Assembly: GCF_014712225.1 (NCBI RefSeq)
Contig: NZ_JACXBW010000013.1
Span: forward strand, 87,989-151,988
Direction: 5' to 3'
Length of the DNA stretch: 64,000 bases
DNA from: Pseudarthrobacter sulfonivorans
GTDB lineage: Bacteria; Actinomycetota; Actinomycetes; Actinomycetales; Micrococcaceae
Both the position numbers and the translations under genes were made by a program. This document shows positions 7,817 through 16,094 of this stretch, one piece after another. Below the pieces are notes generated by a model, which did no database searches, had not been told where the DNA came from, and saw nothing but the letters and a program-made list of their open reading frames with translations. Each line of letters opens with the position of its first letter. Position 1 is the first letter of the stretch.

Positions 7817-10800
7817 GTGATCACAGTCCTTGCCGTGCAGTTTACGGTGGCTGCTGTGGCGCCTCTCCTGTTCAGGATGTGGGGCCGCAACGCGTTCTAT
7901 GCCCTGGCGGCCGTGCCCGCTGCGTCCTTTCTCTGGCTCCTGCTCCAACACGGCGCGGTGTATTCGGGCGCCGGGGCGGTCACAGAGGTCATCCCGTGGG
8001 TCCCAGGGCTAAAACTGGAATTTGCCTTCCGGCTGGATCCGCTGGCTTGGGTGATGTCCCTTTTGGTCCTGGGCGTGGGCGCCTTGGTGCTGGTCTACTG
8101 TGCCCGGTATTTCGGCAGGAAAGACCAGGACCTGGGCGGCTTCGGAGCCCAGCTGCTCGCCTTCGCGGGCGCCATGTTCGGCCTGGTGGTGGCGGACGAT
8201 CTTCTCCTGCTGTTCATTTTCTGGGAACTCACCACCATCCTTTCCTACCTGCTGATCGGCTTTGCCCGCACCAGGCTGGCCGCCCGGCGCTCCGCCCTGC
8301 AGGCTTTGATGGTCACCACCGCCGGCGGTCTGGCCATGCTGGTGGGCCTGATCATGCTCGGCTACAGCGCCGGCACGTACCGCATGTCGGCGATCCTGGC
8401 GGAGGCTCCCGCGCTGGTAACCGGACCGGCCAGCGGCATCGTCGCCGCCGCCGTCGTACTTATCCTCGTGGGTGCCATCAGCAAATCCGCGCTGGTTCCC
8501 TTCCACTTCTGGCTGCCGGGAGCCATGGCGGCCCCCACCCCCGTCAGCGCCTACCTGCACGCCGCGGCGATGGTCAAGGCCGGCATCTATCTGGTGGCCA
8601 GGCTCGCGCCGGGATTCTCCGAGACCCCGTACTGGCAGTCCATTGTGCTGGGGCTGGGCCTGGCCACCATGCTGGTGGGCGGTTACCGGGCACTGCGCCA
8701 GACTGACATCAAGCTCATCCTCGCGTATGGCACCGTCAGCCAGCTGGGCTTCCTCACCATGGTGGTGGGACTCGGGACGCCGGATGCGGCGCTCGCCGGC
8801 CTCTCGATGCTGTTGGCGCACGGCCTCTTCAAGGCCACCCTGTTCCTGGTGGTGGGCATCATCGACCACCAGTCCGGAACCCGTGATGTCCGCCAGCTCT
8901 CCGGCGTCTTCCGCTCGTCCCGGGCGCTCGGCATCGTTGCGGCCATCGGCGCCGCGTCAATGGCCGGTGTTCCGCTGCTGGCAGGTTTTGTGGCCAAGGA
9001 ATCGGTCCTGGAGGCGTTCGTCCACCACGCCTCGGCGGGGGATACCTGGAGCATGGTTGTCCTTGCGGGTATCGTCCTGGGCTCGGTCCTCACGTTCGCC
9101 TACAGCGCCCGTTTTATGTGGGGGGCGTTTGCGGTCAAGCCCGGTATTGAGCCCACCCCGTTCAAGGCTGTCAGGCCCTCCTTCCTGGCGGCTCCTGCCC
9201 TCCTCAGCCTCCTCACCATCGTCTACGGCCTGTGGCCCGCCCCCGTGGACGCGTGGGTCCAGCCTTATGCGGCCCTGTTTGCTTCCACCGCGGCCGACGC
9301 CGGCACCGCGGCCGAGCAGGCAGGTCACCTTGCGCTGTGGCACGGTCTCACCCCGGCCCTCGGGCTGACTGCGCTGACGTTCGCGCTGGGCCTGGCCATG
9401 CACTTCGGCCGGACGCTCGTGGAGCGGGCACAGTCCCGGGTGCCCGGCTGGATTGACGGCGACCGTTTCTACCAGCTCAGCATCGGTGCGCTGGACGACA
9501 CGGCGGTGTGGATCACGGGCCGCACGCAGCGTGGTTCGCTGTACTTCTACCTCTCCGTGATCCTCTCCATGGCGTTCGCGCTGCCTCTGACTGCCATGCT
9601 CCTGGCAGGGAAGCCCCTCCCGACGGACCTGTACTTCATCGACCCCTTCTCACCGCTTCAGCCGGTGGTGGGGGCGGCGATCGTGATCGGTGCGCTCGCG
9701 GCGGTCAAGGCCAACAGGCGGTTCCTCGCCGTCCTGATGGTGTCCGTGACCGGATATGGGATTGCCCTGATGTTTGCGCTCCAGGGCGCGCCGGACCTTG
9801 CGCTGACGCAGATGCTGGTGGAGACCATCATCCTGGTGGCCTTCGTCCTGGCCATGCGCAGCCTCCCGGCCGAGCTCCGCGACCGGACCGGCGGCAGGTA
9901 CCGTGTGGTCCGCGTGATTATCGGGGCGGCCTTCGGCGTCACCATGGTCTTTGCCGCCATCTACGCCATGGGCGCCCGGGTGGCGGCACCGGTGTCACTG
10001 GAATTCCCGCAGCTTGCCTACGAGGGCGGCGGCGGACTGAACATCGTCAACGTGACCCTCGTGGACATCAGGGCCTGGGATACTTTCGGGGAAATTTCTG
10101 TCCTCGCCCTCGCCGCGACCGGCGTCGCCAGCCTGATCTTCGTCCGCGGACGCGGCGACCGGCTCAGGGTTTCGGCCACGGTTGCCGAGGGGAGCGTGGG
10201 ACGGCAGTCCGCAGCCGATCCCGGTTCACGCGAAGCCGCCTCGCTGGCCATCAGCCGGAAGTTCGCCGCCTCGGCACAGGACGCCTGGATCGTGGCAGGG
10301 CGGACCCTGGCCCCCGAACGGCGTTCCATCATCTTCGAGGTGGTCACGCGCCTGATATTCCACTCCCTGATCATCTTCTCCCTCTACCTCCTCCTCGCCG
10401 GGCACAACCTGCCGGGCGGTGGTTTCGCCGGCGGCCTGACGGCGGGGCTGGCCCTGGCCATCCGTTACCTGGCCGGCGGCCGCTTCGAACTGCGGGAGGC
10501 TACGCCCGTGGGCGCCGGTACCCTCCTCGGGATTGGACTCGCGACGGCGGCCGCCTCGGGTGTGGTGCCGCTCCTGCTGGGCGGGCAAGTATTCCAGACA
10601 GCCATCATTGAACTCTGGCTGCCCGTGTTCGGCGACATCAAGTTCGTCACCTCCACCATCTTCGATATTGGCGTGTACACCGTGGTGGTGGGACTCGTGC
10701 TGGACGTGCTGCGCAGCCTGGGTTCCGAGATTGACGAACATTTTGACGAGCACGAGGCCGAACCCGCACCGGACTCGCTTGTCGAAGACGTGATGGCCGG

Positions 10801-10870
10801 CGCCGTTTCCGCCGACGGGCACGAGCCCCTGGGCCTGACCACCGAACCCATAGTGAAGGGCCAAGGATGA
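7817..10870 (+). CDS. mrpA: Na+/H+ antiporter subunit A, MrpA with fused MrpB (MnhAB)
   Basis: The largest subunit of the multi-subunit Mrp antiporter, 1017 residues. Residues about 1-600 are the complex-I NuoL-like proton channel part (LFIFWELTTILSYLLIGF; SALVPFHFWLPGAMAAPTPVSAYLHA, which carries conserved Lys/His positions). Residues about 610-770 hold the MrpA-specific DUF4040 region (QGAPDLALTQMLVETIILV). Residues about 825-975 are an MnhB domain (GHNLPGGGFAGGLTAG). There is no separate mrpB, so the operon is of the A-B fusion type. GTG start with GGAG about six bases upstream. The stop overlaps mrpC by 4 bases. Confidence 0.95.
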   Translation: MITVLAVQFTVAAVAPLLFRMWGRNAFYALAAVPAASFLWLLLQHGAVYSGAGAVTEVIPWVPGLKLEFAFRLDPLAWVMSLLVLGVGALVLVYCARYFGRKDQDLGGFGAQLLAFAGAMFGLVVADDLLLLFIFWELTTILSYLLIGFARTRLAARRSALQALMVTTAGGLAMLVGLIMLGYSAGTYRMSAILAEAPALVTGPASGIVAAAVVLILVGAISKSALVPFHFWLPGAMAAPTPVSAYLHAAAMVKAGIYLVARLAPGFSETPYWQSIVLGLGLATMLVGGYRALRQTDIKLILAYGTVSQLGFLTMVVGLGTPDAALAGLSMLLAHGLFKATLFLVVGIIDHQSGTRDVRQLSGVFRSSRALGIVAAIGAASMAGVPLLAGFVAKESVLEAFVHHASAGDTWSMVVLAGIVLGSVLTFAYSARFMWGAFAVKPGIEPTPFKAVRPSFLAAPALLSLLTIVYGLWPAPVDAWVQPYAALFASTAADAGTAAEQAGHLALWHGLTPALGLTALTFALGLAMHFGRTLVERAQSRVPGWIDGDRFYQLSIGALDDTAVWITGRTQRGSLYFYLSVILSMAFALPLTAMLLAGKPLPTDLYFIDPFSPLQPVVGAAIVIGALAAVKANRRFLAVLMVSVTGYGIALMFALQGAPDLALTQMLVETIILVAFVLAMRSLPAELRDRTGGRYRVVRVIIGAAFGVTMVFAAIYAMGARVAAPVSLEFPQLAYEGGGGLNIVNVTLVDIRAWDTFGEISVLALAATGVASLIFVRGRGDRLRVSATVAEGSVGRQSAADPGSREAASLAISRKFAASAQDAWIVAGRTLAPERRSIIFEVVTRLIFHSLIIFSLYLLLAGHNLPGGGFAGGLTAGLALAIRYLAGGRFELREATPVGAGTLLGIGLATAAASGVVPLLLGGQVFQTAIIELWLPVFGDIKFVTSTIFDIGVYTVVVGLVLDVLRSLGSEIDEHFDEHEAEPAPDSLVEDVMAGAVSADGHEPLGLTTEPIVKGQG

Positions 10871-11448
10871 GCGTCAACCTGACCCTGCTGATCGTGATGG
10901 GTGCGCTGTACGCGTGCGGCATCTACCTGATTCTGGAACGCAGCCTCACCCGGGTGCTGCTGGGGCTGATGCTCCTGACCAATGCCACCAACCTCCTGAT
11001 CCTGACCACGGGCGGCTATGCCGGCCTGGCGCCGTTCTTCAACAAAGACACTGGCGCCGACGAGTACGCCGACCCGCTCCCGCAGGCCCTCATCCTCACC
11101 TCGATCGTGATCTCGTTCGCCGTCACCGCGTTTATGCTCGGCATCATCTACCGCACCTGGGTCCTTGCCCGCCAGGATGAGATCCAGGACGACATCGAGG
11201 ACCTCCGTGTCGCCGAAACGCCCAGGTTCGACGCCGAGGACGACGCCCCGATCCCGGCCGAGACGTCCGAGTTTCCCCTGACCATGCTTGGCAGCGACGG
11301 CAGCGGCATTTCCGACCACGCAGACCACGCAGAGTCCGGGGAATCAGTGGTGGCCGGCGCCAAAAAGATTCCCGCCGCGGATGCCGCCGCCGAAGAGCAG
11401 CCCGGCTCGCGGAACGTAAACCCCGGCCCCGAAGGAGGTGTGAAGTGA
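10867..11448 (+). CDS. mrpC: Na+/H+ antiporter subunit C, MrpC (NuoK-like)
   Basis: The NuoK-like core (three helices; GIYLILERSLTRVLLGLMLLTNATNLLIL) occupies residues about 1-105. Residues 106-193 form a hydrophilic, acidic tail (DEIQDDIEDL, then Ala/Glu/Ser-rich), so the protein is considerably longer than the usual MrpC of about 115 residues. The tail is probably cytoplasmic. The gene overlaps mrpA (ATGA) and mrpD (ATGA-type, 4 bases), so translation is coupled. Confidence 0.93.
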   Translation: MSVNLTLLIVMGALYACGIYLILERSLTRVLLGLMLLTNATNLLILTTGGYAGLAPFFNKDTGADEYADPLPQALILTSIVISFAVTAFMLGIIYRTWVLARQDEIQDDIEDLRVAETPRFDAEDDAPIPAETSEFPLTMLGSDGSGISDHADHAESGESVVAGAKKIPAADAAAEEQPGSRNVNPGPEGGVK

Positions 11449-13052
11449 ACATCGCAAGCTTTGCCCCGCTCGCCGTCCTCTTTCCCATCTTTGGCGCCGC
11501 ACTGGCCTTCCTGCTGTTCCGGCACGCCCGGGCGCAGCGCGCCGTGAGCATCGCGGTACTGTCCCTGACGCTCCTGCTGGAGTGCTTCCTGCTCGCCTCG
11601 GTGTGGGAAGGCGGGACGGCCGCCGTGAACATCGGCGGCTGGCTGCCGCCCTGGGGCATCACGATGGTGGTGGACCAGTTCTCCTCACTCATGCTGGTGG
11701 TGTCCTCCGCCGTCAGCCTCGCCGTGCTGATCTACGCCACCGGGCAGGGCATGGCCGACGGCGACCAGGACGCCCCGGTGTCGATCTTCCACCCCACGTT
11801 CCTGATCCTTGTGGCCGGTGTGTCCAACGCGTTCCTGTCCGGGGATCTCTTCAACCTCTATGTCGGCTTTGAAATCCTCCTCACGGCAAGCTACGTGCTG
11901 ATGACCCTGGGCGGTACCGGACCCCGTATCCGGGCCGGCGTCACCTATGTGGTGGTTTCCGTGGTGTCCTCCGTGCTGTTCCTGATCTCCATCGCGATGG
12001 TCTACGGCGCCACCGGAACCGTGAACATGGCGGACCTTGCCATCAAGCTCGCGGACCTGGACGAGGGAACAAAAACGCTGCTGCATGTGATGCTCCTGGT
12101 GGCCTTCGGCATCAAGGCGGCCGTGTTCCCGCTGTCGTTCTGGCTGCCTGACTCCTACCCCACCGCGCCCGCCCCGGTCACCGCCGTCTTCGCCGGCCTG
12201 CTCACCAAAGTGGGCGTGTACGCAATGGTCCGCACCGAGACCCTGCTGTTCCCCGGCGACAGCCTGAACACTCCGTTGATGGTGGTGGCGCTACTGACCA
12301 TGGTGGTGGGAATCCTCGGCGCCCTGGCCCAGAGCGACATCAAACGTCTGCTGTCCTTTACGCTGGTGAGCCACATCGGCTACATGGTGTTCGGCCTGGC
12401 CATGTCCTCCGTGGCCGGGCTGGGCGCTGCCGTGTTCTACGTGGCGCACCACATCACCATCCAGACCAGCCTCTTCCTGGTCACGGGCCTGATCGAACGC
12501 CGTGGCGGCAGTTCCTCCGTGGACCGGCTGGCGGGCCTGGCCAAGCTTTCGCCCCTCCTGGCGCTCCTGTTCTTTGTGCCTGCGATGAACCTGGCCGGCA
12601 TCCCGCCGTTCTCCGGATTCCTGGGCAAGGTTGGCCTGATCCAGGCCGGCATCGAACTGGGCACTCCGCTCGCCTATGCCCTGGTGATCGGCGGCGTGGT
12701 CACCAGCCTGCTGACACTCCTGGCCGTGGCGAGGGTCTGGAACCGTGCGTTTTGGCGCAAGCCTTCGGACGCCGAGCATCCTGACCCCGTCCTGCTGGCG
12801 GTGCCCGAGGAGCCGGGCACCGGCAGCCGGGCCGGCCGCGACAGCGTGACGCTGCTGCCCCGGACCATGGTGGGTTCAACCCTCGGCCTGGTGGTGCTTG
12901 GCGTGTCCCTCACGGTCTTCGCCGGCCCGCTGTTCAAGGTTTCGGACCAGGCGGCCCAGGAGATGCTGGACAGGTCCTCCTACATCCAGGCCGTGCTTGG
13001 TGAAGACACGGTAGTTCCACCTCTGGCGCTGAAAGCGGGTGGGGGCGAATGA
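11445..13052 (+). CDS. mrpD: Na+/H+ antiporter subunit D, MrpD (NuoN/M-like)
   Basis: A 535-residue proton-channel subunit with 14 or so helices. The NuoM/N signatures are present: LFNLYVGFEILLTASYVLM, with the conserved membrane Glu, and FGIKAAVFPLSFWLPDSYPTAPAPVTA, with the conserved Lys. GTG start (11445) is preceded by GAAGGAGG, an excellent ribosome binding site. It overlaps the neighbours on both sides. Together with MrpA it forms the ion-translocating arm of the complex. Confidence 0.95.
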   Translation: MNIASFAPLAVLFPIFGAALAFLLFRHARAQRAVSIAVLSLTLLLECFLLASVWEGGTAAVNIGGWLPPWGITMVVDQFSSLMLVVSSAVSLAVLIYATGQGMADGDQDAPVSIFHPTFLILVAGVSNAFLSGDLFNLYVGFEILLTASYVLMTLGGTGPRIRAGVTYVVVSVVSSVLFLISIAMVYGATGTVNMADLAIKLADLDEGTKTLLHVMLLVAFGIKAAVFPLSFWLPDSYPTAPAPVTAVFAGLLTKVGVYAMVRTETLLFPGDSLNTPLMVVALLTMVVGILGALAQSDIKRLLSFTLVSHIGYMVFGLAMSSVAGLGAAVFYVAHHITIQTSLFLVTGLIERRGGSSSVDRLAGLAKLSPLLALLFFVPAMNLAGIPPFSGFLGKVGLIQAGIELGTPLAYALVIGGVVTSLLTLLAVARVWNRAFWRKPSDAEHPDPVLLAVPEEPGTGSRAGRDSVTLLPRTMVGSTLGLVVLGVSLTVFAGPLFKVSDQAAQEMLDRSSYIQAVLGEDTVVPPLALKAGGGE

Positions 13053-13594
13053 GCCGCCGCCGGATTTCGCTGCGCCAGGAGGTTCCCCTGCTGGTGTGGC
13101 TGGTGATTGTCTGGGGTGCGCTCTGGCAGGACTTCAGCCCCGGCAACCTGCTTTTCGGTGCCCTGCTGGCCGTGCTGGTGGCCCGGATGTTTTACCTGCC
13201 GCCGGTGGAACTCAGCGGCAGGTTCAACATCGTCCATGCAGTGCCTTTCGCACTGCGGTTCCTCGGCCGGGTGGCGGCAGCGAGCATCGAAGTCATGTAC
13301 TTGGCGGCCGTCCGCGGACCGAAAGTGATCAACGCAGTTGTCGCCGTACCGCTGCGGAGCCACCAGGACCTGATCGTCACCGCCGTGGGGCACGTGATCT
13401 CGCTGATCCCGGGTTCCCTGGTGGTGGAAGTGGACCGCTCGACGTCCACCCTGTACCTGCACGCGCTCAATATCAGCACTGCCGAGGACGTGGAGAGCCT
13501 GCGCGCGGAAGTCCGCTCCATCGAAGCCGGCCTGATCCGCATCATGGGCACCAAGGAAGAACTCGAAGCAGTGCGGCAGGAGAACCCGGCATGA
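13049..13594 (+). CDS. mrpE: Na+/H+ antiporter subunit E, MrpE
   Basis: A 181-residue MnhE/MrpE protein. Two N-terminal helices carry the family pattern (VWLVIVWGALWQDFSPGNLLFGALLAVLVARMF), followed by the SLIPGSLVVEVDRSTSTLYLHAL motif. It is an accessory membrane subunit unique to Mrp and group-4 complexes. It overlaps mrpD and mrpF by 4 bases each. Confidence 0.93.
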   Translation: MSRRRISLRQEVPLLVWLVIVWGALWQDFSPGNLLFGALLAVLVARMFYLPPVELSGRFNIVHAVPFALRFLGRVAAASIEVMYLAAVRGPKVINAVVAVPLRSHQDLIVTAVGHVISLIPGSLVVEVDRSTSTLYLHALNISTAEDVESLRAEVRSIEAGLIRIMGTKEELEAVRQENPA

Positions 13595-13869
13595 TGCAGA
13601 TCGTCCTGGCTGTCACGGCAGTCATCCTCTCGCTGGCCGCGGCCGGCGCCATCCTTCGGATCGCCCGGGGCCCCTCACTGCTCGACAGGGTGCTGGCCTC
13701 CGATGTGCTGCTGGCCATCCTCGGCGCGGCGCTATGCATCGACATGGCCGTGAACCGGCACCTGAACAACCTGATGCTGCTCGTGGCACTCTCGGTGGTC
13801 GGCTTCATCGGCTCCGTGACAGTGGCGCGCTTCGTGGCCGACCGGCGGGAGCAGACCCATGAGTCCTGA
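13591..13869 (+). CDS. mrpF: Na+/H+ antiporter subunit F, MrpF
   Basis: A 92-residue, three-helix MrpF. ILRIARGPSLLDRVLASDVL is the family signature, followed by the MAVNRHLNNLMLLVALSVVGFIGSVTVARF helices. The start ATGATG at 13591 overlaps the mrpE stop. The frame is open much further upstream, but that part is out-of-frame mrpE sequence. It overlaps mrpG by 11 bases. Confidence 0.93.
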   Translation: MMQIVLAVTAVILSLAAAGAILRIARGPSLLDRVLASDVLLAILGAALCIDMAVNRHLNNLMLLVALSVVGFIGSVTVARFVADRREQTHES

Positions 13870-14254
13870 GGCGAACCTGGGGGATAACGTGATTGATACC
13901 GTCACGGCGGTGTTCCTGGTGGCGGGTGCCCTCATGTCGCTTGCCGCCGCCGTCGGCCTCCTCCGCTTCCCTGACCTGCTGAGCCGCATGCACGCGGCCA
14001 CCAAGCCCCAGGTGCTGGGGCTGTTCCTGCTTCTGGCGGCCATCGGCCTGCAGATGCGGACGTGGTGGGTGTGGCCGGTGCTGCTGGTGGCCTGGATTTT
14101 CCAGCTGCTGACCGTACCGGTGTCCGCGCACATGGTGGGCCGCTCCGGCTACCGCACCAAGCACATGCACCGCGAGCTGCTCAGTTCGGACGATCTGGAG
14201 GCCGTGGTCCAGAAGGCGGCCAAGTCCGCCCGTGATGAGGCGTCCAACGGCTAA
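13859..14254 (+). CDS. mrpG: Na+/H+ antiporter subunit G, MrpG
   Basis: A 131-residue MnhG protein. Residues about 10-95 hold three helices with LLRFPDLLSRMHAATKPQVLGL, the family signature. The C-terminal 35 residues are a charged tail. It is the last gene of the six-gene operon; a strong palindromic terminator starts one base after the stop. The complete set (AB, C, D, E, F, G) supports a functional Na+(K+)/H+ antiporter for pH and salt tolerance. Confidence 0.94.
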   Translation: MSPEANLGDNVIDTVTAVFLVAGALMSLAAAVGLLRFPDLLSRMHAATKPQVLGLFLLLAAIGLQMRTWWVWPVLLVAWIFQLLTVPVSAHMVGRSGYRTKHMHRELLSSDDLEAVVQKAAKSARDEASNG

Positions 14255-14318
14255 GGGTTTTTGTCCGGATAAGGCGGCTTCGACACTGCTCAGCGGCCAT
14301 TATCCGGACAAAAAACCC
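14255..14318. terminator. Bidirectional terminator / long palindrome between mrpG and the DUF4235 gene
   Basis: Arms GGGTTTTTGTCCGGATAA (14255-14272) and TTATCCGGACAAAAAACCC (14300-14318) pair over about 18 bases, with a 27-base loop. The T- and A-runs at the outer ends give a U-rich tract in both directions. The genes on either side converge, as expected for a shared terminator. Confidence 0.8.
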
Positions 14319-14319
14319 G

Positions 14320-14583
14320 CTAGACGATGTCCTGGGTCTTGGCGAAACGGGTGATGGCCCGCTGCGTGCCGCGGTTGGCGAGGACCTGGATGACGGTGCT
14401 GACCGAGGCTGAGATCAGCGCAAAGGTCAGCGCCGAACGAAGGCTCGTGGGGGTGTCTTCGTCCTTGCCCGTGGGTGCCTTGCGGCCGGTGGACTTTTCC
14501 CAGATGGCGTTGACCACCTTGGTGCCGACAAACCCGGCGCCGATGCTGATTCCTGTGCCGAGCAGCTTGATGAGCAGGTTCAT
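14320..14583 (-). CDS. DUF4235 domain-containing small membrane protein
   Basis: An 87-residue protein. The N-terminal helix LIKLLGTGISIGAGFVGTKVVNAIWEKSTGRKAP is the DUF4235 signature, and a second hydrophobic segment (LRSALTFALISASVSTVIQVLANRG) follows a short acidic loop. The function is unknown; the family is widespread in actinobacteria. ATG start with AAGGAG about nine bases upstream. It converges with the mrp operon on a shared terminator. Confidence 0.85.
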   Translation of the reverse strand: MNLLIKLLGTGISIGAGFVGTKVVNAIWEKSTGRKAPTGKDEDTPTSLRSALTFALISASVSTVIQVLANRGTQRAITRFAKTQDIV

Positions 14584-14663
14584 GTGTTGAACTCCTTGTG
14601 ACCGGGTCGGGGACTGCCTTTAGCCTAACGCGATCAGGCCGCCAGCCAGCACAAGGCCAGGCC

Positions 14664-15206
14664 CTAGGCCGGGCGCATGGACCCCAGAATCTCCCGGAGT
14701 GCCTCCACCACGAGGTCGTGGTCCTGTAGTTGGGGCAGGCCCGAGACCGTCACCGTGGCCACGGCGCCCACCCCGGTGACGTAGACCGGGAAACACCCGC
14801 CGTGCGCCGCGTAGACGGATTCGTCATACCAGCCCTGGTCCTCGATCCGGCCGCCGCGCAGCCTTGCGCGCAGGCCCACCAACAGGGAAGGGATCTCGTA
14901 CCGTGCGGCCGTGCGCTGCTTTGCCCGGACCCAGTGCTCGTTGTTCGGCGTGGCGCCGTCCAGGGCAACGTGGAACAGGACCTGGTCGCCCTTGGTGATA
15001 TCGATGGCGATGGGCAGCTTCCGGGTCTTGCCGAGCTCCACCAGCAGCAGCCCGAGGTTGAGGGAATCGTCCTTCGTGAACCGTGGAAACTGCAGCTCAC
15101 TGACTTCGGCGTCGATCCTGGCAATCAGGGCCTCGAGCGCCCCCGGGGGCTGGCTCTCGTTGGAATCGGGATCGAACGCTGTCACATCGGATGGGTCGGC
15201 AGTCAT
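14664..15206 (-). CDS. UPF0303 / HbpS-like (DUF336) heme-degrading-domain family protein
   Basis: A 180-residue protein of the UPF0303 (YBR137W-type) family, related to the HbpS/DUF336 fold. It shows the PIAIDITKGDQVLFHVALDGATPNNEHWVR segment, the YAAHGGCFPVYVTGVGAVATVTVSGLPQLQDH motif and a C-terminal helix. Homologues are annotated as heme-degrading-domain proteins, but the activity is unproven for this branch. The frame opens 3 codons earlier with ATG at 15215; ATG at 15206 was chosen to match family length. It is monocistronic and divergent from the thiamine-precursor transporter operon. Confidence 0.78.
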   Translation of the reverse strand: MTADPSDVTAFDPDSNESQPPGALEALIARIDAEVSELQFPRFTKDDSLNLGLLLVELGKTRKLPIAIDITKGDQVLFHVALDGATPNNEHWVRAKQRTAARYEIPSLLVGLRARLRGGRIEDQGWYDESVYAAHGGCFPVYVTGVGAVATVTVSGLPQLQDHDLVVEALREILGSMRPA

Positions 15207-15273
15207 GGCCCACAATCTACCCCGGCTGCGGTGTAAACTGGATCACGCCCATCAGGGCAGATTTATTTACGAC

Positions 15274-15387
15274 AGGGGAGCGCCGCCGTCGGGCACTGCA
15301 GCAATGCAGCCGGTGGATGGGCGCTGAGAGTGCGGACAGCCGCAGACCCTCGAACCTGATCCGGTTAGTACCGGCGCAAGGGAGTCG
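15274..15387 (+). promoter_or_regulatory. TPP riboswitch (THI box)
   Basis: The conserved landmarks appear in order: AGGGGAGC at the 5' strand of P1/P2, GCTGAGAG in the pyrimidine-binding P2/P3 arm, and GACCCTCGAACCTGATCC with TTAGTACCGGCGCAAGGGA in the pyrophosphate-binding P4/P5 arm. All conserved blocks of a TPP aptamer are present on the plus strand upstream of ykoE. It should lower expression of ykoEDC when thiamine pyrophosphate is abundant. Confidence 0.96.
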
Positions 15388-15449
15388 AGCTTCTCAGGGT
15401 GTCCGGATCCGGACGGCGCAGGCCGTGCGGGAACCGGGAAACACCCTCC

Positions 15450-15468
15450 CCTCCTGTACCTCAGGAGG
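15450..15468 (+). promoter_or_regulatory. Shine-Dalgarno-sequestering hairpin (TPP riboswitch expression platform)
   Basis: CCTCCTG (15450-15456) pairs perfectly with CAGGAGG (15462-15468) across a 5-base loop. The right arm is the ribosome binding site of ykoE (AGGAGG, 5 bases before ATG at 15474). This points to translational control rather than transcription termination. The alternative antisequestor pairing was not worked out. Confidence 0.75.
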
Positions 15469-15473
15469 TTGAC

Positions 15474-16094
15474 ATGACAACAGTAGGCATCAAAAAGGCC
15501 AGCTATACCTGGCGCGTTGTGGACATTGTGGTGGCGGCTCTGATCGCCATCGCCGGCGGCGTCATCTTCTGGGCATGGTCCCAGGGTGCGGCGCTCGTCT
15601 CCGCACCGATGAACGCCACCTACCCGCCCCTGACCGGCCTGATCGCCGGCGGCTGGATGATTCCGGCCGTGCTGGGCATGCTTATCATCCGCAAACCGGG
15701 CGCCGCGCTGTTCTGCGAAGCCGTTGCCGCCACCGGTGAGCTCATGATGGGTTCCCAGTACGGCACGACAGTGCTGATCTCGGGCATCCTGCAGGGCCTC
15801 GGCGCGGAACTCGTGTTCGCCGCCTTCGCCTACAAGAAGTTCAACCTCCCGACCGCCTTGCTGGCCGGTGCCGGGGCGGGGCTCTTCTGCGGCCTGAACG
15901 ACTCCTTCCTCCCGTGGGGCTGGAACATCGCCTACGAGGCCGGCGATAAGGCCGCCTACATCCTCTTCTGCGCCATCTCGGGCGCCGTGATCGCGGGTGC
16001 CGTCTCCTGGGTCGCCACCCGCGGCCTTGCGAAGACCGGCGTGCTGAGCTCCTTCGCATCCCGGAAGGCCTCCTCGGAGCCCGTCTTCAACTGA
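15474..16094 (+). CDS. ykoE: ECF transporter S component YkoE (thiamine precursor uptake)
   Basis: A 206-residue, roughly six-helix substrate-binding subunit of the YkoE family (DIVVAALIAIAGGVIFWAWSQ; FCEAVAATGELMMGSQYGT; GAGLFCGLNDSFLPWGWN). In the ykoEDC system it captures a thiamine precursor, thought to be hydroxymethylpyrimidine. A TPP riboswitch lies directly upstream and the energising subunits follow with overlap. The in-frame upstream extension into the leader is not used: AGGAGG precedes the ATG at 15474. Confidence 0.92.
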   Translation: MTTVGIKKASYTWRVVDIVVAALIAIAGGVIFWAWSQGAALVSAPMNATYPPLTGLIAGGWMIPAVLGMLIIRKPGAALFCEAVAATGELMMGSQYGTTVLISGILQGLGAELVFAAFAYKKFNLPTALLAGAGAGLFCGLNDSFLPWGWNIAYEAGDKAAYILFCAISGAVIAGAVSWVATRGLAKTGVLSSFASRKASSEPVFN

